Below are positions 35,310-43,610 of a DNA stretch of 64,000 bases, piece after piece (the first letter of the stretch is position 1; each line of letters opens with the position of its first letter). A model generated the notes under the pieces. It did no database searches and was not told the origin of the DNA. It saw only the letters and a list, made by a program, of their open reading frames with translations. The stretch lies in assembly GCA_013152415.1 (NCBI GenBank), contig JAADGI010000032.1:1-64000 (forward strand). Direction: 5' to 3'. Made by a program: the position numbers and the translations under genes. Source of the DNA: Gammaproteobacteria bacterium. Its GTDB lineage: Bacteria > Pseudomonadota > Gammaproteobacteria > HyVt-429.

Positions 35310-36368
35310 ATGATGTCTCCACAACAATACCAGCTCGTTGAGACTCGCTTGCAACAGCGTCTGGACAATGGCACCACGCGATGCCACTTGTGTCTGTGGC
35401 GATGCAAACTGAGTCATGGCCAGCGTGGCTTCTGTCAGGCCCACGTCAATCGTTACGGGGTACTCTATAACCTCTCCTACGGCATTATTTCCTCTATGGA
35501 ACTGGGTGTCATCGAGGATAAGCCGGTGCGGCACTACAGGCCTGGGTCAAAAATATTATCCGTAGGGAGTTTTGGTTGTAATTTCCGCTGCGGTGGTTGT
35601 CACAATCTGGAGATTTCCTGGGGCGTCACCGCCTTGGACGCCCTGGCTCGAGGGGAATCCACCCAGGCTTATGTTAGCCCTGAAGAACTGGTCAATACGG
35701 TCAAGCGTCATGGTGCCCAGGGGATTGCCTTTACCTATTCAGAGCCCGCCGTTTGGTTGGAGTATGTGATAGACGTATCCGAAATAGCACATGCAGAAGG
35801 TTTATACACTGTCTATGTGTCGAATAGCTTTGTGACTAAAGAGGCGCTTGAGATGATGGCCCCTTACGTTGACGTATTGTGCTCCGACATCAAAAGTATG
35901 GACGATGGGTTTTATCGCGATATCTGCGCTGTGGCTAAAGTGGAGCAGGTGTTGGGGTCCATCGACCAGGCCCACAGGCTGGGTATCCATGTGGAGACCC
36001 GAACCAATATCATCCCCGGTCGAAATGACGACCTGGAGATGTTGCGTAAAATGGCGATCTGGATACGTGATCATTTGGGGGCCGAAAGTCCCTGGCACAT
36101 CACGAAGTTTTTCCCCGCCTATAAATTGAGCCAACTGCCGACGACACCCAGCGAGACACTTTGGAAGGTCCATGATATAGCCTGCTCAGTCGGTTTGAGC
36201 AATGTTTATGTCTACGATGATAAGGGTTGTGATTGCGCCAAGGATAATCTCCCCGTATCGGACTATTTAAATCTGGGCAGCTCTGAAATCAACGCGATCA
36301 AAAAGTGTGCCGCATCCTGCTGTGATGACAGCGGTATACTGTTAAAAAAATATGAAACTAAAAGCTAA
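35310..36368 (+). CDS. AmmeMemoRadiSam-type radical SAM enzyme (AmrS-like)
   Basis: A 352-residue radical SAM protein. N-terminal zinc-ribbon-like cysteines lie at 25, 28, 32 and 42, and the cluster motif CX3CX2C at C90, C94 and C97 (GCNFRCGGCHN). The strands FTYSEPAVW and NIIPGRNDD follow AmrS. The usual Memo and AMMECR1 partners are not beside it. The last 30 residues carry extra cysteines (GCDC, KKCAASCC) that may hold another metal site. ATG 35310 follows AGGTGG; a TTG at 35256 is less likely. Confidence 0.8.
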   Translation: MMSPQQYQLVETRLQQRLDNGTTRCHLCLWRCKLSHGQRGFCQAHVNRYGVLYNLSYGIISSMELGVIEDKPVRHYRPGSKILSVGSFGCNFRCGGCHNLEISWGVTALDALARGESTQAYVSPEELVNTVKRHGAQGIAFTYSEPAVWLEYVIDVSEIAHAEGLYTVYVSNSFVTKEALEMMAPYVDVLCSDIKSMDDGFYRDICAVAKVEQVLGSIDQAHRLGIHVETRTNIIPGRNDDLEMLRKMAIWIRDHLGAESPWHITKFFPAYKLSQLPTTPSETLWKVHDIACSVGLSNVYVYDDKGCDCAKDNLPVSDYLNLGSSEINAIKKCAASCCDDSGILLKKYETKS

Positions 36369-36399
36369 TGGTCCAGTCGATAGTGTGAAGTAGTTCGGG

Positions 36400-36963
36400 T
36401 CATAAAAGGCCAAAAACTGTTACTGAATCTCCATCACCATATCCAAGGCTATCGTCGAGGGGTTGATCTAATACCTCACTTAAGGCCCATTGATCAAAAT
36501 CTGCTGCTACAACAACTGTATCGGGGGTGGGTCCCAGAACGAGGCCTGAGTTTATAATGGCGATAGCCATCAAAGAAGCCAGCGCAGCGGTTGCCCCCGC
36601 ACCTAGCCACAAGCGGGGCGATCCAGCCACAAGCTCCAGGAAATCTGACCACCAAGATGATTCTTGGGAAGATTTTTGATTTGAGTTTTCTGTGTTTTCC
36701 TGCGCAGGAAGTGCATTTAATATTCGCTTGGACAGGGCGGGTATATTGGTTTCATGGTTTGTAAATTTTGTGTTGATTTCCAGACCGATTATTTTATCCA
36801 GACGCAGCGTCTCTTTTTGTAATAGCTGTAATTCATCCGAGACTTCAATTAATTTCAATGCAGCACCTCGTTCGCCGTCGGGCCAGGTCTCGGTGTCGGC
36901 ACCGTAGGCAGCGAGCAGGGCCTTAACCCGTTTCGGGTCAATTGGGATATTGGTGTGGGTCAT
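36400..36963 (-). CDS. Putative membrane anti-sigma factor
   Basis: A 187-residue protein with a cytoplasmic N-terminal part and one transmembrane helix near 118-142 (LWLGAGATAALASLMAIAIINSG). The periplasmic C-terminus is acidic. Its ATG overlaps the stop of the ECF sigma gene as ATGA, the typical arrangement of a sigma factor and its anti-sigma. No zinc-finger motif is visible, so the assignment rests on context and topology. Confidence 0.65.
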   Translation of the reverse strand: MTHTNIPIDPKRVKALLAAYGADTETWPDGERGAALKLIEVSDELQLLQKETLRLDKIIGLEINTKFTNHETNIPALSKRILNALPAQENTENSNQKSSQESSWWSDFLELVAGSPRLWLGAGATAALASLMAIAIINSGLVLGPTPDTVVVAADFDQWALSEVLDQPLDDSLGYGDGDSVTVFGLL

Positions 36964-37520
36964 GACACTACTCCACTGGGTTCACGTATAATCTCACGCA
37001 GGCGGCGTCGGCCACGGCAGAGCAGGGATTCTAATGCCTCCACGCTACTGTCCATGGTCAGTGCTGCATCTTTGTTCGAAAAACCTCGCAAGGCACATAA
37101 TACTATGGCGGTACGCTGTCGTTCGGGTAGGGCATCCAAGGCCGTTGCGAGCTGAGCAGAATCTTGCTTTCTAAGCAAGGCGGTGTCGGGTTTGGAGGCC
37201 GAGTCAGCAACTAATTCCATGGTATCGACTGGGTCTGTGGGCCGCCTGCGTCTGATCTCATCAATACATAGATGATAGGTGATGCGATACAACCATGCCT
37301 TGGGTGATGCCCCCACATCTCGCCAGCTAGAGGCCTTGGTCCATACCCGCGTAAAGGCCTCCTGGGTGATGTCCTCAGCATCGGCGGGGTGTTTGATGTA
37401 GCCCATGGCAAAGTTTACCGCCGCAGCCAAATGCCGATTGAGGAACCGGGAAAACGCCAGCTTGTCACCTTGTGCTATCCGCGCCATAAGTGCCTCGTCT
37501 TCGATCTCGTTTTCATTCAC
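36960..37520 (-). CDS. ECF-type RNA polymerase sigma factor
   Basis: A 186-residue sigma-70-family factor. Region 2 carries DAEDITQEAFTRVW near residue 47, and region 4 carries LPERQRTAIVLCALRGFSNKDAAL with its helix-turn-helix and VEALESLLCRGRRRL. It lies between the EF-hand gene upstream (38 bases) and the anti-sigma gene downstream (overlapping), suggesting a calcium-linked signal for this regulator, which is an inference. Confidence 0.92.
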   Translation of the reverse strand: MNENEIEDEALMARIAQGDKLAFSRFLNRHLAAAVNFAMGYIKHPADAEDITQEAFTRVWTKASSWRDVGASPKAWLYRITYHLCIDEIRRRRPTDPVDTMELVADSASKPDTALLRKQDSAQLATALDALPERQRTAIVLCALRGFSNKDAALTMDSSVEALESLLCRGRRRLREIIREPSGVVS

Positions 37521-37558
37521 GACTACTAAATATATAGGCTAAAACTAAGAATTGTCAC

Positions 37559-38167
37559 CTAGCGGCAGCGTTTGGCACGGGCCTGTTTGATTTCTTCACG
37601 GGTTACTACCCCATCCTTGTCGGTGTCTTTGCGCTTGAACCAGTTGGCCCAGGCGGCCAGACTTTCCTTTTTAGTCGAATAGCCGTCACCGTTGCCATCA
37701 AGTTTGCTAAATATCTTTTTTGCTGAGTATCTGTGGTGATGATCCTTGCAGCGTGCGAGTTCTTCTGAGCTGATCATGCCATTGCCATCCTGGTCGATTT
37801 TTACAAACCGATGCTCAGCCTGTATGCGATTGGCATCCAGATATTCTTGTTTGCTGATTTTACCATCTTGGTTTGAGTCCATCTTTTTGTAGCGGCGGTC
37901 AGAGTAGCCCTGACGGCGTTTTTGAATGTGTTTGTTAAATTCTTCCTTGCTAACTTTGCCGTCGTTGTCCATGTCCATCTTGGCAAAACGCTGTGCTGAT
38001 GCAGCATCAAGCTCATCATGCGTTACTTTACCGTCCTGATTGCTGTCAAACAATCGCATGAATACCGATGTACTTTGTTCGTTCGCGCTGGTCTCAAAAC
38101 TAATAAAGACGAGACCCACCGCAACCCCCAACAGGGTTATAAGTCTTGGATTTAGCATGGTCCCCAT
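37559..38167 (-). CDS. Secreted EF-hand protein with six canonical loops
   Basis: A 202-residue protein with an N-terminal signal peptide or anchor (about 5-28). Six 12-residue EF-hand loops lie at 41-52, 65-76, 97-108, 125-136, 157-168 and 181-192, each starting with Asp and ending with Glu, so each is expected to bind calcium. The start may be 38167 or 38158. It is the first gene before the ECF sigma and anti-sigma genes on the same strand, 38 bases from the sigma start. Confidence 0.88.
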   Translation of the reverse strand: MGTMLNPRLITLLGVAVGLVFISFETSANEQSTSVFMRLFDSNQDGKVTHDELDAASAQRFAKMDMDNDGKVSKEEFNKHIQKRRQGYSDRRYKKMDSNQDGKISKQEYLDANRIQAEHRFVKIDQDGNGMISSEELARCKDHHHRYSAKKIFSKLDGNGDGYSTKKESLAAWANWFKRKDTDKDGVVTREEIKQARAKRCR

Positions 38168-38247
38168 ACTCCAAAATCAAGCGTTTGTCAGATGACAGTG
38201 TCCACAAAGACCTGCCTACACTACTACAACGGGTCAGTAGGGGAAAT

Positions 38248-38259
38248 CCGTCGCGACGG
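38248..38259. other. Perfect 12-bp palindrome followed by T-rich DNA
   Basis: CCGTCGCGACGG at 38248-38259 is followed on the plus strand by G and two T-runs, the look of an intrinsic terminator. No plus-strand gene lies directly upstream; it is between the divergent EF-hand gene and the first secreted paralogue and could be an operator. Confidence 0.4.
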
Positions 38260-38361
38260 GTTTTTGTTTTTGCCACGTTATAGGGATAACAGTGAGGTCA
38301 AACCGCGAATGGGTGGCAGGCGCATTGTTCACAAACAATACTCACAGCGAAGGAGAAAACC

Positions 38362-38832
38362 ATGAAAAATACACTTTTGAGTACCGCCGTAGCAGGCTCA
38401 GTGTTCCTGATGGGGCTCAGTGTGTCAGGTCCCGCTATGGCTCGTGATCACCACCAGAGCTACAGCGGTGGCCACAATAATGGCTATAACTCAAATTATG
38501 GGGATCACTCCAATCGCAATTACCGTCGCCGCCACAATAACAGTGGAAAGGGCGCCGCTTTAGCCTTTGGGCTGGTATTTGGTACCATTTTGGGGAGTGC
38601 CATCAGCAACAGTCGTAGAGATCGCGTCTATGGCAATGCGGGCCACCCCGTAGAAGTGGCCCCACAAGTTCGCTACCCCCAACAAAGTACCTGTTTGCAA
38701 GAGCGGGAGTATCAAACCAGGGTGTTTGTGGGCGGTAGACCGGTCAATGCCTACGGTACGGCCTGCTTACAGCGAGATGGCAGCTGGCAACGAGGGCCGA
38801 CAAATTTGTCAGAGGCGCAACGGCACTATTGA
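38362..38832 (+). CDS. Secreted protein with glycine-zipper-like segment
   Basis: A 156-residue protein. The signal peptide (MKNTLLSTAVAGSVFLMG...) ends near AMARD. A His/Asn/Tyr/Arg-rich low-complexity region follows, then a hydrophobic small-residue stretch (ALAFGLVFGTILGSAIS) like a glycine zipper, and a C-terminal domain with two cysteines in TCLQEREYQT and GTACLQRDGSW. It is paralogous to the gene at 39011; both start with MKNTLL and share this C-terminal domain. The function is unknown. Confidence 0.8.
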   Translation: MKNTLLSTAVAGSVFLMGLSVSGPAMARDHHQSYSGGHNNGYNSNYGDHSNRNYRRRHNNSGKGAALAFGLVFGTILGSAISNSRRDRVYGNAGHPVEVAPQVRYPQQSTCLQEREYQTRVFVGGRPVNAYGTACLQRDGSWQRGPTNLSEAQRHY

Positions 38833-39010
38833 GTCAAGGCTGACAAATCTGCATGTGGCGGGGGTATAAGGCCTGAAATCTGGCCTCCGCTACTGGTTTT
38901 GGAAATTTTTAGATGGTCCTGATTGTCTGAACCTTTGGGTGGTCTGATCGCCTTTGGACAGCAGACAGAGGCTATACTTACTCCTGTAGGTTAAGCGGAA
39001 GGAGAAGATC

Positions 39011-39664
39011 ATGAAAAACACGTTACTGAAAATTGCTGTGGTGGCATCAGTGTTTTTGATAGGTTTGGGTGCGTCCGGGCTTACAGTGGCTGGCGGCGGT
39101 GGTGGTCATAGTGGCGGCGGTCACGGTGGTGGTGGCTATGGTGGTAGTCACGGTGGTTATGGTGGCGGCCACGGTTATGGCGGGGGTCATGGCTATGGTG
39201 GGGGTCATGGCTATGGTGGGGGTCATGGCTATGGTGGGGGTCACGGTTACGGTGGCGGCCACGGTTATGGCTACATCGGTCACGGCTATGGTTACGGGGG
39301 TCATGGCTACGGTTATGGTTTCGGCTATGGTGGTCATGGCTATGATTACTACGGTGGTTTTGGTCACGGTTATGGTTATTATGGTGACGATCTCGCCTTT
39401 GGACTGGTTTTTGGGTCGGCCTTGGGATATGCCGTTGGCAGTAGTAACCGGTCCTATGTTCGTAACAACCACAGCCATGCGGTAGAAGCGAGTTCACAAA
39501 TTCGTTATTCCCCTCAACAGACAGGTTGCCTGCAAGAGCGGGAGTATCAAACCAAGGTCGTCGTAGGCGGAAAAAAGGTGGATGCCTATGGTACGGCCTG
39601 TTTGCAGCAAGATGGGAGCTGGCTTCGTGGCCCCGTAACGTTGGCGAGCACACATCAGCATTGA
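39011..39664 (+). CDS. Secreted Gly/His/Tyr-repeat protein, paralogue of the preceding gene
   Basis: A 217-residue protein. A signal peptide (residues about 1-27) is followed by six GHGYGG-type repeats at 53-88, then less regular Gly/Tyr/His-rich sequence to about 125, a zipper-like segment (LAFGLVFGSALGYAVGS), and a two-cysteine C-terminal domain. The regular His spacing could bind metal ions; this is inference. The ribosome site is GGAAGGAG. It lies 178 bases after its paralogue. Confidence 0.8.
   Translation: MKNTLLKIAVVASVFLIGLGASGLTVAGGGGGHSGGGHGGGGYGGSHGGYGGGHGYGGGHGYGGGHGYGGGHGYGGGHGYGGGHGYGYIGHGYGYGGHGYGYGFGYGGHGYDYYGGFGHGYGYYGDDLAFGLVFGSALGYAVGSSNRSYVRNNHSHAVEASSQIRYSPQQTGCLQEREYQTKVVVGGKKVDAYGTACLQQDGSWLRGPVTLASTHQH
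39167..39274 (+). repeat. Six 18-bp tandem repeats inside a coding region
   Basis: Six 18-base units (most often GGTCATGGCTATGGTGGG) encode GHGYGG-type hexapeptides. The central copies are identical at the DNA level, which suggests recent expansion or slippage. Confidence 0.85.
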
Positions 39665-39786
39665 TAGCTGTTGATAGCCAAGCCTGTAGAGGGTTTTGTG
39701 GTCGTCGTTAATCCACAGGTCCCAGGCGGGAGACTCGTTTGTTGTCTGGCACATGAATCCGTAGGCCCAAATCGGGTCGAATAAGG

Positions 39787-40827
39787 GTGGATACCCTGAC
39801 CCATGCCTTGAGCGGTGCCTTGTTGGGCCGTGCTACTGCGCCCCGTTCTCCCAAACCCGACCAATTAACCATCAGGGGTCGTATGGCCCTGGGTTTTGTG
39901 GCTGCTGCCTTTCCCGACAGTGATTTTATTTTGCGGGGCATCGATGTACTGACCTATTTAAATCTGCATCGCGGGGTAACCCATTCCATAGTAATGTTGC
40001 CCCTGTGGGCACTGATCCTGGCCCTGGTTGTACGGGCACTCAATCGAAACAAGAAACCCTGGCGGGTCTATTTTGGTGTGATCGCCATGGGTATCGGTAT
40101 CCATATTGCTGGTGATGTGATCACGGCTTACGGTACAAAAATATTTGCGCCATTCTCTGATTTTCGGTTGTCGTGGCCAACGACCTTTATTATCGACCCC
40201 ATTTTCACCGGTATTATCGTCCTGGGTTTGTTGTTGTCACAGGTTCGATCAATGGGCAGACCCATGGCAGTGGCAGGGTTGAGCGTATTGGTCTTATATG
40301 TCGGTTTTCAGGCGACCCAGCATTACCGTAGCATGGGTTTGGCGCAAGACTATATTGCGACCCATGGGCTGGCCGGAGCCAGGGCTTATGCCATGCCCCA
40401 ACCCCTGTCCCCCTTTCATTGGAAGGCGATGGTGATAGACGGTGATAATTACCATGAGGCGCGGGTGAATCTGGCACGCAGCACCTTGTTGGATTTCCCC
40501 GTGGGAACATCGGGGTTTTTTAAGAAGCTCAAGGCATCCTATCTTCCGGTGAAGCAGATTCAGTGGATTCGGCATACCCGTTTTGGAAAAAACCCGGAGG
40601 ATATTATTCTTGCCCAATCGGCCTGGGATCACCCGGCCTTCTTACCTTTCCGCCGCTTCGCCATGTTTCCCTCTCTTTATAAATTGGAAAGAGGACCGCA
40701 GCGGGTTTGTGCGTGGTTTTCTGATCTGCGATTTACCCTGGTGGGCCGGGTGACCCCATTTCGTTATGGGATGTGCCGTGGGGTCTCATCGGCAAGTTGG
40801 CAGCTGGAATCGATGTCAAGGCCTTAA
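39787..40827 (+). CDS. YdjM/DUF457-type membrane-bound metal-dependent hydrolase family protein
   Basis: A 346-residue inner-membrane protein. The N-terminal MDTLTHALSGALLG, then AAAFPDSDFI and HRGVTHSIV are the conserved His/Asp motifs of the YdjM family, and HIAGDVITAYGT continues them. Five or so membrane segments follow, with a C-terminal soluble part of about 150 residues. The GTG at 39787 is preceded closely by AAGG. Activity and substrate are not known. Confidence 0.85.
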   Translation: MDTLTHALSGALLGRATAPRSPKPDQLTIRGRMALGFVAAAFPDSDFILRGIDVLTYLNLHRGVTHSIVMLPLWALILALVVRALNRNKKPWRVYFGVIAMGIGIHIAGDVITAYGTKIFAPFSDFRLSWPTTFIIDPIFTGIIVLGLLLSQVRSMGRPMAVAGLSVLVLYVGFQATQHYRSMGLAQDYIATHGLAGARAYAMPQPLSPFHWKAMVIDGDNYHEARVNLARSTLLDFPVGTSGFFKKLKASYLPVKQIQWIRHTRFGKNPEDIILAQSAWDHPAFLPFRRFAMFPSLYKLERGPQRVCAWFSDLRFTLVGRVTPFRYGMCRGVSSASWQLESMSRP

Positions 40828-40997
40828 ATATTTTTTTTGAATTCAAGCAGGAGTGGACTGCTAATGTGACTTCGAGTGAGGAGTGTAACCTCAAAATTAT
40901 TTCGGTCCAGGGCCTCGATCTTTCGCAGTGTTAAGGTCTCTCCACCACCACACATGGTGGCAAGTCGTGGGTCATGAAAGATAATTCTCCGCTTCAT
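40824..40997 (-). pseudogene. Truncated GT4-type glycosyltransferase N-terminus
   Basis: A 57-codon minus-strand frame starts with ATG at 40997 and ends with TAA at 40826-40824. Its sequence MKRRIIFHDPRLATMCGGGE, then TLRKIEALDRNNFEVTLLT, resembles the N-terminal strand, Gly-rich loop and second strand of GT4 glycosyltransferases. The frame stops after about one Rossmann unit, so it would be a remnant. The assignment is by motif only. Confidence 0.4.
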
Positions 40998-41106
40998 AGG
41001 TTGGCCATTCTAATTGGAAAATTAGAATTCAAATTTTTCCGCCTTAGAAAGCAGAGAGAACGGATAGCCAAAGAAGGGTGTCTATCCTTCATATTGCGCT
41101 TGGTGA

Positions 41107-41517
41107 CTATTCAGCCCGAAAAAGCTCTGGCAGAACGGCGGGGAGCGTGCCTTTGGCAAAGTTGCCGATGTTGCGGGTCACGATCACGGAAATACCGGCT
41201 TCCAGGGCGGCTGCATGACAGACAGCGTCTTCAAAATCACTGAATGGGCTGTTCAAAGCCTGTCGGATCACCGCATCCGTCACGGGCGCCACACGCATTT
41301 TGGCTAACAGCTCAGAAAGAACGATCCTGCTCTTTTTTGAGTCGAGTTGTCGTGTCAGTAAATAGTCCAGCGTGGTGACGGCGTGCCCTGCAATGTATCC
41401 CTCTACTTTTTTACCTTGACCGACCGCATCGAGAGCCGCCGCTGAAGCCGAAAAATGGGGTTCCCGTTTCAGGAGGACATCAAGGAGCACATGGGTATTG
41501 TATAGGACCTGCTTCAC
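41107..41517 (-). CDS. PIN-domain protein (VapC-like) with altered active site
   Basis: A 136-residue PIN protein. The first motif reads LYNTHVLLDVLL where the family has DTN: the catalytic Asp is Asn at residue 7. The FSDFEDAV region keeps D94, E96 and D97. The final motif reads TRNIGNF, with Asn119 replacing the usual Asp. Two of the four metal-binding acids are therefore changed, which should weaken or abolish RNase activity. The start is GTG at 41517, overlapping the antitoxin stop (GTGA). Confidence 0.85.
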   Translation of the reverse strand: MKQVLYNTHVLLDVLLKREPHFSASAAALDAVGQGKKVEGYIAGHAVTTLDYLLTRQLDSKKSRIVLSELLAKMRVAPVTDAVIRQALNSPFSDFEDAVCHAAALEAGISVIVTRNIGNFAKGTLPAVLPELFRAE

Positions 41518-41768
41518 CGGTGTTTGGCTTCGAGGTGGTCCAGATAGTCCCGGCGGATTTCCTCATCGGTCGGCACCTTTCCGTTACCCGAGGCGACGCC
41601 CACCAGACGGCGAGTCCAGCCACTCAAGCGGGGAGGTGGGTCTTTTTCGGGCAATTGAGCGAAGAACGCCGCGACGGCCTGGGAAAGCGGGATATGGCGC
41701 ATCTTGGCCCAGGCCTTGGCCCGTTTAATAAGTTCGTCGTCCAAACGGAGCGTAAGTTTGGTCTGCAT
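41514..41768 (-). CDS. Antitoxin of a VapBC-like pair (DUF6364-type)
   Basis: An 84-residue protein. The N-terminal TKLTLRLDDELIKRAKAWAK is a ribbon-helix-helix-like DNA-binding segment, and the C-terminal tail has VASGNGKVPTDEEIRRDYL, typical of DUF6364 antitoxins. It overlaps the PIN gene by four bases. It should bind the PIN protein and its own promoter just upstream, where AT-rich DNA with short palindromic ATATAT/ATACGT sequence lies. Confidence 0.8.
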   Translation of the reverse strand: MQTKLTLRLDDELIKRAKAWAKMRHIPLSQAVAAFFAQLPEKDPPPRLSGWTRRLVGVASGNGKVPTDEEIRRDYLDHLEAKHR

Positions 41769-42571
41769 GGCGGAAACCTGTGACGTATAAATATAGCATA
41801 TATGTACGTCATATGTGGTGCGGTGTCAAGCCCGCATTTTTAAAAATTGAGCATGACACCGCGTTGATCTGCCTGGGGGCACTTAACTCAGCGTCCACCC
41901 AAGTGGACAAGCCCGGTGGCATATTGTTGTGCATTAAAAATCCATGTGCCTGGGGCGTTGTTCTTGTAAACGCTCCCTTAAGAGGTGTTCAGCAGGAGCG
42001 TTTTACTTTACCTGAGGGAGAAAGATGGGACGCCATGATTTTGCCGAGTGCCTGAAAAAGCGCACTATCACACTTCTTCATTGACCGTGATGGTCAGTTT
42101 TTTCTGCATGCTCAGCTCCAGCACATATGATGCGTACCGTATACGTGTCAATTGAGATTATCAACGAGAATGAAAACGGGGCGCACGGCCTGCGCCGATA
42201 GTAGCCATTTTTATGGCTATATCCAGATTTCCCAACCATGAATTGCGGTACTGTAGCTGTTTCATGGGGGGTTGGCTTTTTTCACAGTGCACACAAATCG
42301 CTGGTAATATGCGCAGGGATGTCGAGGTCGCCGACGGTCAGGTAAATTATGTCGGCAAAGCTGTTGGTTTGTGCATAGCACCTCGTTCCCACGCTCCCGC
42401 GTGGGAATGTATATGTTTGGCTCGGTAGGGCAGGGCTATGGGTTCCCACACGGGAGCGTAGGAACCAAAGATTTTATGCAACTGTCGGGTAGATTAAGAT
42501 CTGAAGAAATGCAGTGATTATTAAAGTCTCAGAGAAAATCTATTGCCAACCTGTCAAAGGAAGAGATATTT
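41769..42571. other. Gene-poor region with inverted repeats
   Basis: 803 bases without a normal-size gene. Short frames such as one starting ATGGGACGCC near 42024 are not supported by length. A pair of inverted dispersed repeats lies at 42384-42466. The region looks like decayed or mobile accessory DNA between the toxin-antitoxin pair and the small envelope genes. Confidence 0.4.
42384..42466. repeat. Inverted pair of a common CGTTCCCACGCTC repeat
   Basis: CGTTCCCACGCTCCCGCG... at 42384-42409 is matched on the opposite strand at 42441-42466 (GGTTCCCACACGGGAGCG...), with about 22 of 26 positions in agreement. Each arm is itself partly palindromic. The sequence matches a dispersed proteobacterial repeat I recall by eye. 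Confidence 0.7.
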
Positions 42572-42955
42572 ATGAGTAGATGCCGAAGTGCAGTAGCGAT
42601 GATATGCCTATGGATGAGTTGCTCCGTGGTCTTTGCTGGAGATGCACTAACCCAAGATCAAATGCTTGGAAAATTGTATGGAGCCGATATCGGTACACGC
42701 ATGAGGGACAAAACATTCATAACACCCGAACAATCCAGATTACTCACAGGCAAACCTGTTTCCATGTTTTCAATGTATATTGATCTGGCACATACCCGCA
42801 ATATTCGAGTAACGGCGATTGAATTTGATAATGAACAAATTGCTCGGGCGATGGATGAAAATAACATCAATGGTTTTCAAGTGAAGAACTGGTTTTTTAT
42901 CGGAACAGTCGATGTAAAATCAACTCAAGATATTATTAATGCCATAGTGCAGTAG
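42572..42955 (+). CDS. Secreted small protein of unknown function
   Basis: A 127-residue protein with a signal peptide (residues 1-22, ending VVFAG). The mature domain ends in NGFQVKNWFFIGTVDVKSTQDIINAIV, which resembles the end of the lipoprotein 25 bases downstream (FRFSNWHFAGQMTVETANRIVKAL). A GGAAGAGATATTT site precedes the ATG. Family unknown. Confidence 0.7.
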   Translation: MSRCRSAVAMICLWMSCSVVFAGDALTQDQMLGKLYGADIGTRMRDKTFITPEQSRLLTGKPVSMFSMYIDLAHTRNIRVTAIEFDNEQIARAMDENNINGFQVKNWFFIGTVDVKSTQDIINAIVQ

Positions 42956-42979
42956 TGATATTTCGTCTAGGGGCGTGCC

Positions 42980-43411
42980 ATGAATAAAGCATTATTATTG
43001 CTGTTGCCGATGATCATTATTTTATTTTCTTGTGGCGATCAAGAGCTTGAGAAAAAATATGTAGTTGAGGAAGTTAAACAGAGATATGCCGAAGATGAGG
43101 AGTTGCTAAACCGTGAAGAATTGCTGAGCCGTCTGGAATCTCATGGCCTGGCAGTAGAGTATCGCCAAGCAAAACGGACACCCAAATCTCTTGAAAAAAC
43201 ATTTCCGTCTAAGCCAAGAGAGCATTTTATCTTATCCATTGATAACGAAGTATTTTGGGTCAGTCGATTCCAAACTATTGGGCAGGCAAAAGAAGTTGAT
43301 CTTGCATTTGATGATGGGTTTCGTTTTAGCAATTGGCATTTTGCGGGTCAAATGACTGTTGAGACAGCAAATCGAATTGTAAAGGCATTGGATTCTGGAA
43401 TAGAAGAATAA
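42980..43411 (+). CDS. Putative lipoprotein of unknown function
   Basis: A 143-residue protein with a lipobox (IILFSC, Cys 18). A charged coiled-coil-like segment (about 22-50) is followed by a C-terminal domain paralogous to that of the preceding gene. The product should be anchored in the inner or outer membrane. The two genes form a short operon. Confidence 0.7.
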   Translation: MNKALLLLLPMIIILFSCGDQELEKKYVVEEVKQRYAEDEELLNREELLSRLESHGLAVEYRQAKRTPKSLEKTFPSKPREHFILSIDNEVFWVSRFQTIGQAKEVDLAFDDGFRFSNWHFAGQMTVETANRIVKALDSGIEE

Positions 43412-43610
43412 TGGCACGATAGGGAAAAGGTGGCGGTGGCGGTGGCTTAAATATTAGGACTTGACCTAGTGAGTGACTGGTCACTCTGGCTAGAATTACC
43501 ACTGAAGTGTCAAAATGTCGGCCGGACAACAACCTTTTTCCCTTGTGTCTCTACGCCCTTGCAGTTACCACATTTTATCCAGCCGCCCACCGGGAGGACG
43601 ATGAGTTTTT

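Noticed and set aside
39167-39274. Short direct repeats resembling a CRISPR array
   Set aside because: The units are 18 bases with no spacers and encode a GHGYGG peptide repeat in frame.
39047-39653. Long antisense and shifted frames across the Gly-rich gene
   Set aside because: They mirror the low-complexity repeat and lack starts, ribosome sites and recognisable domains.
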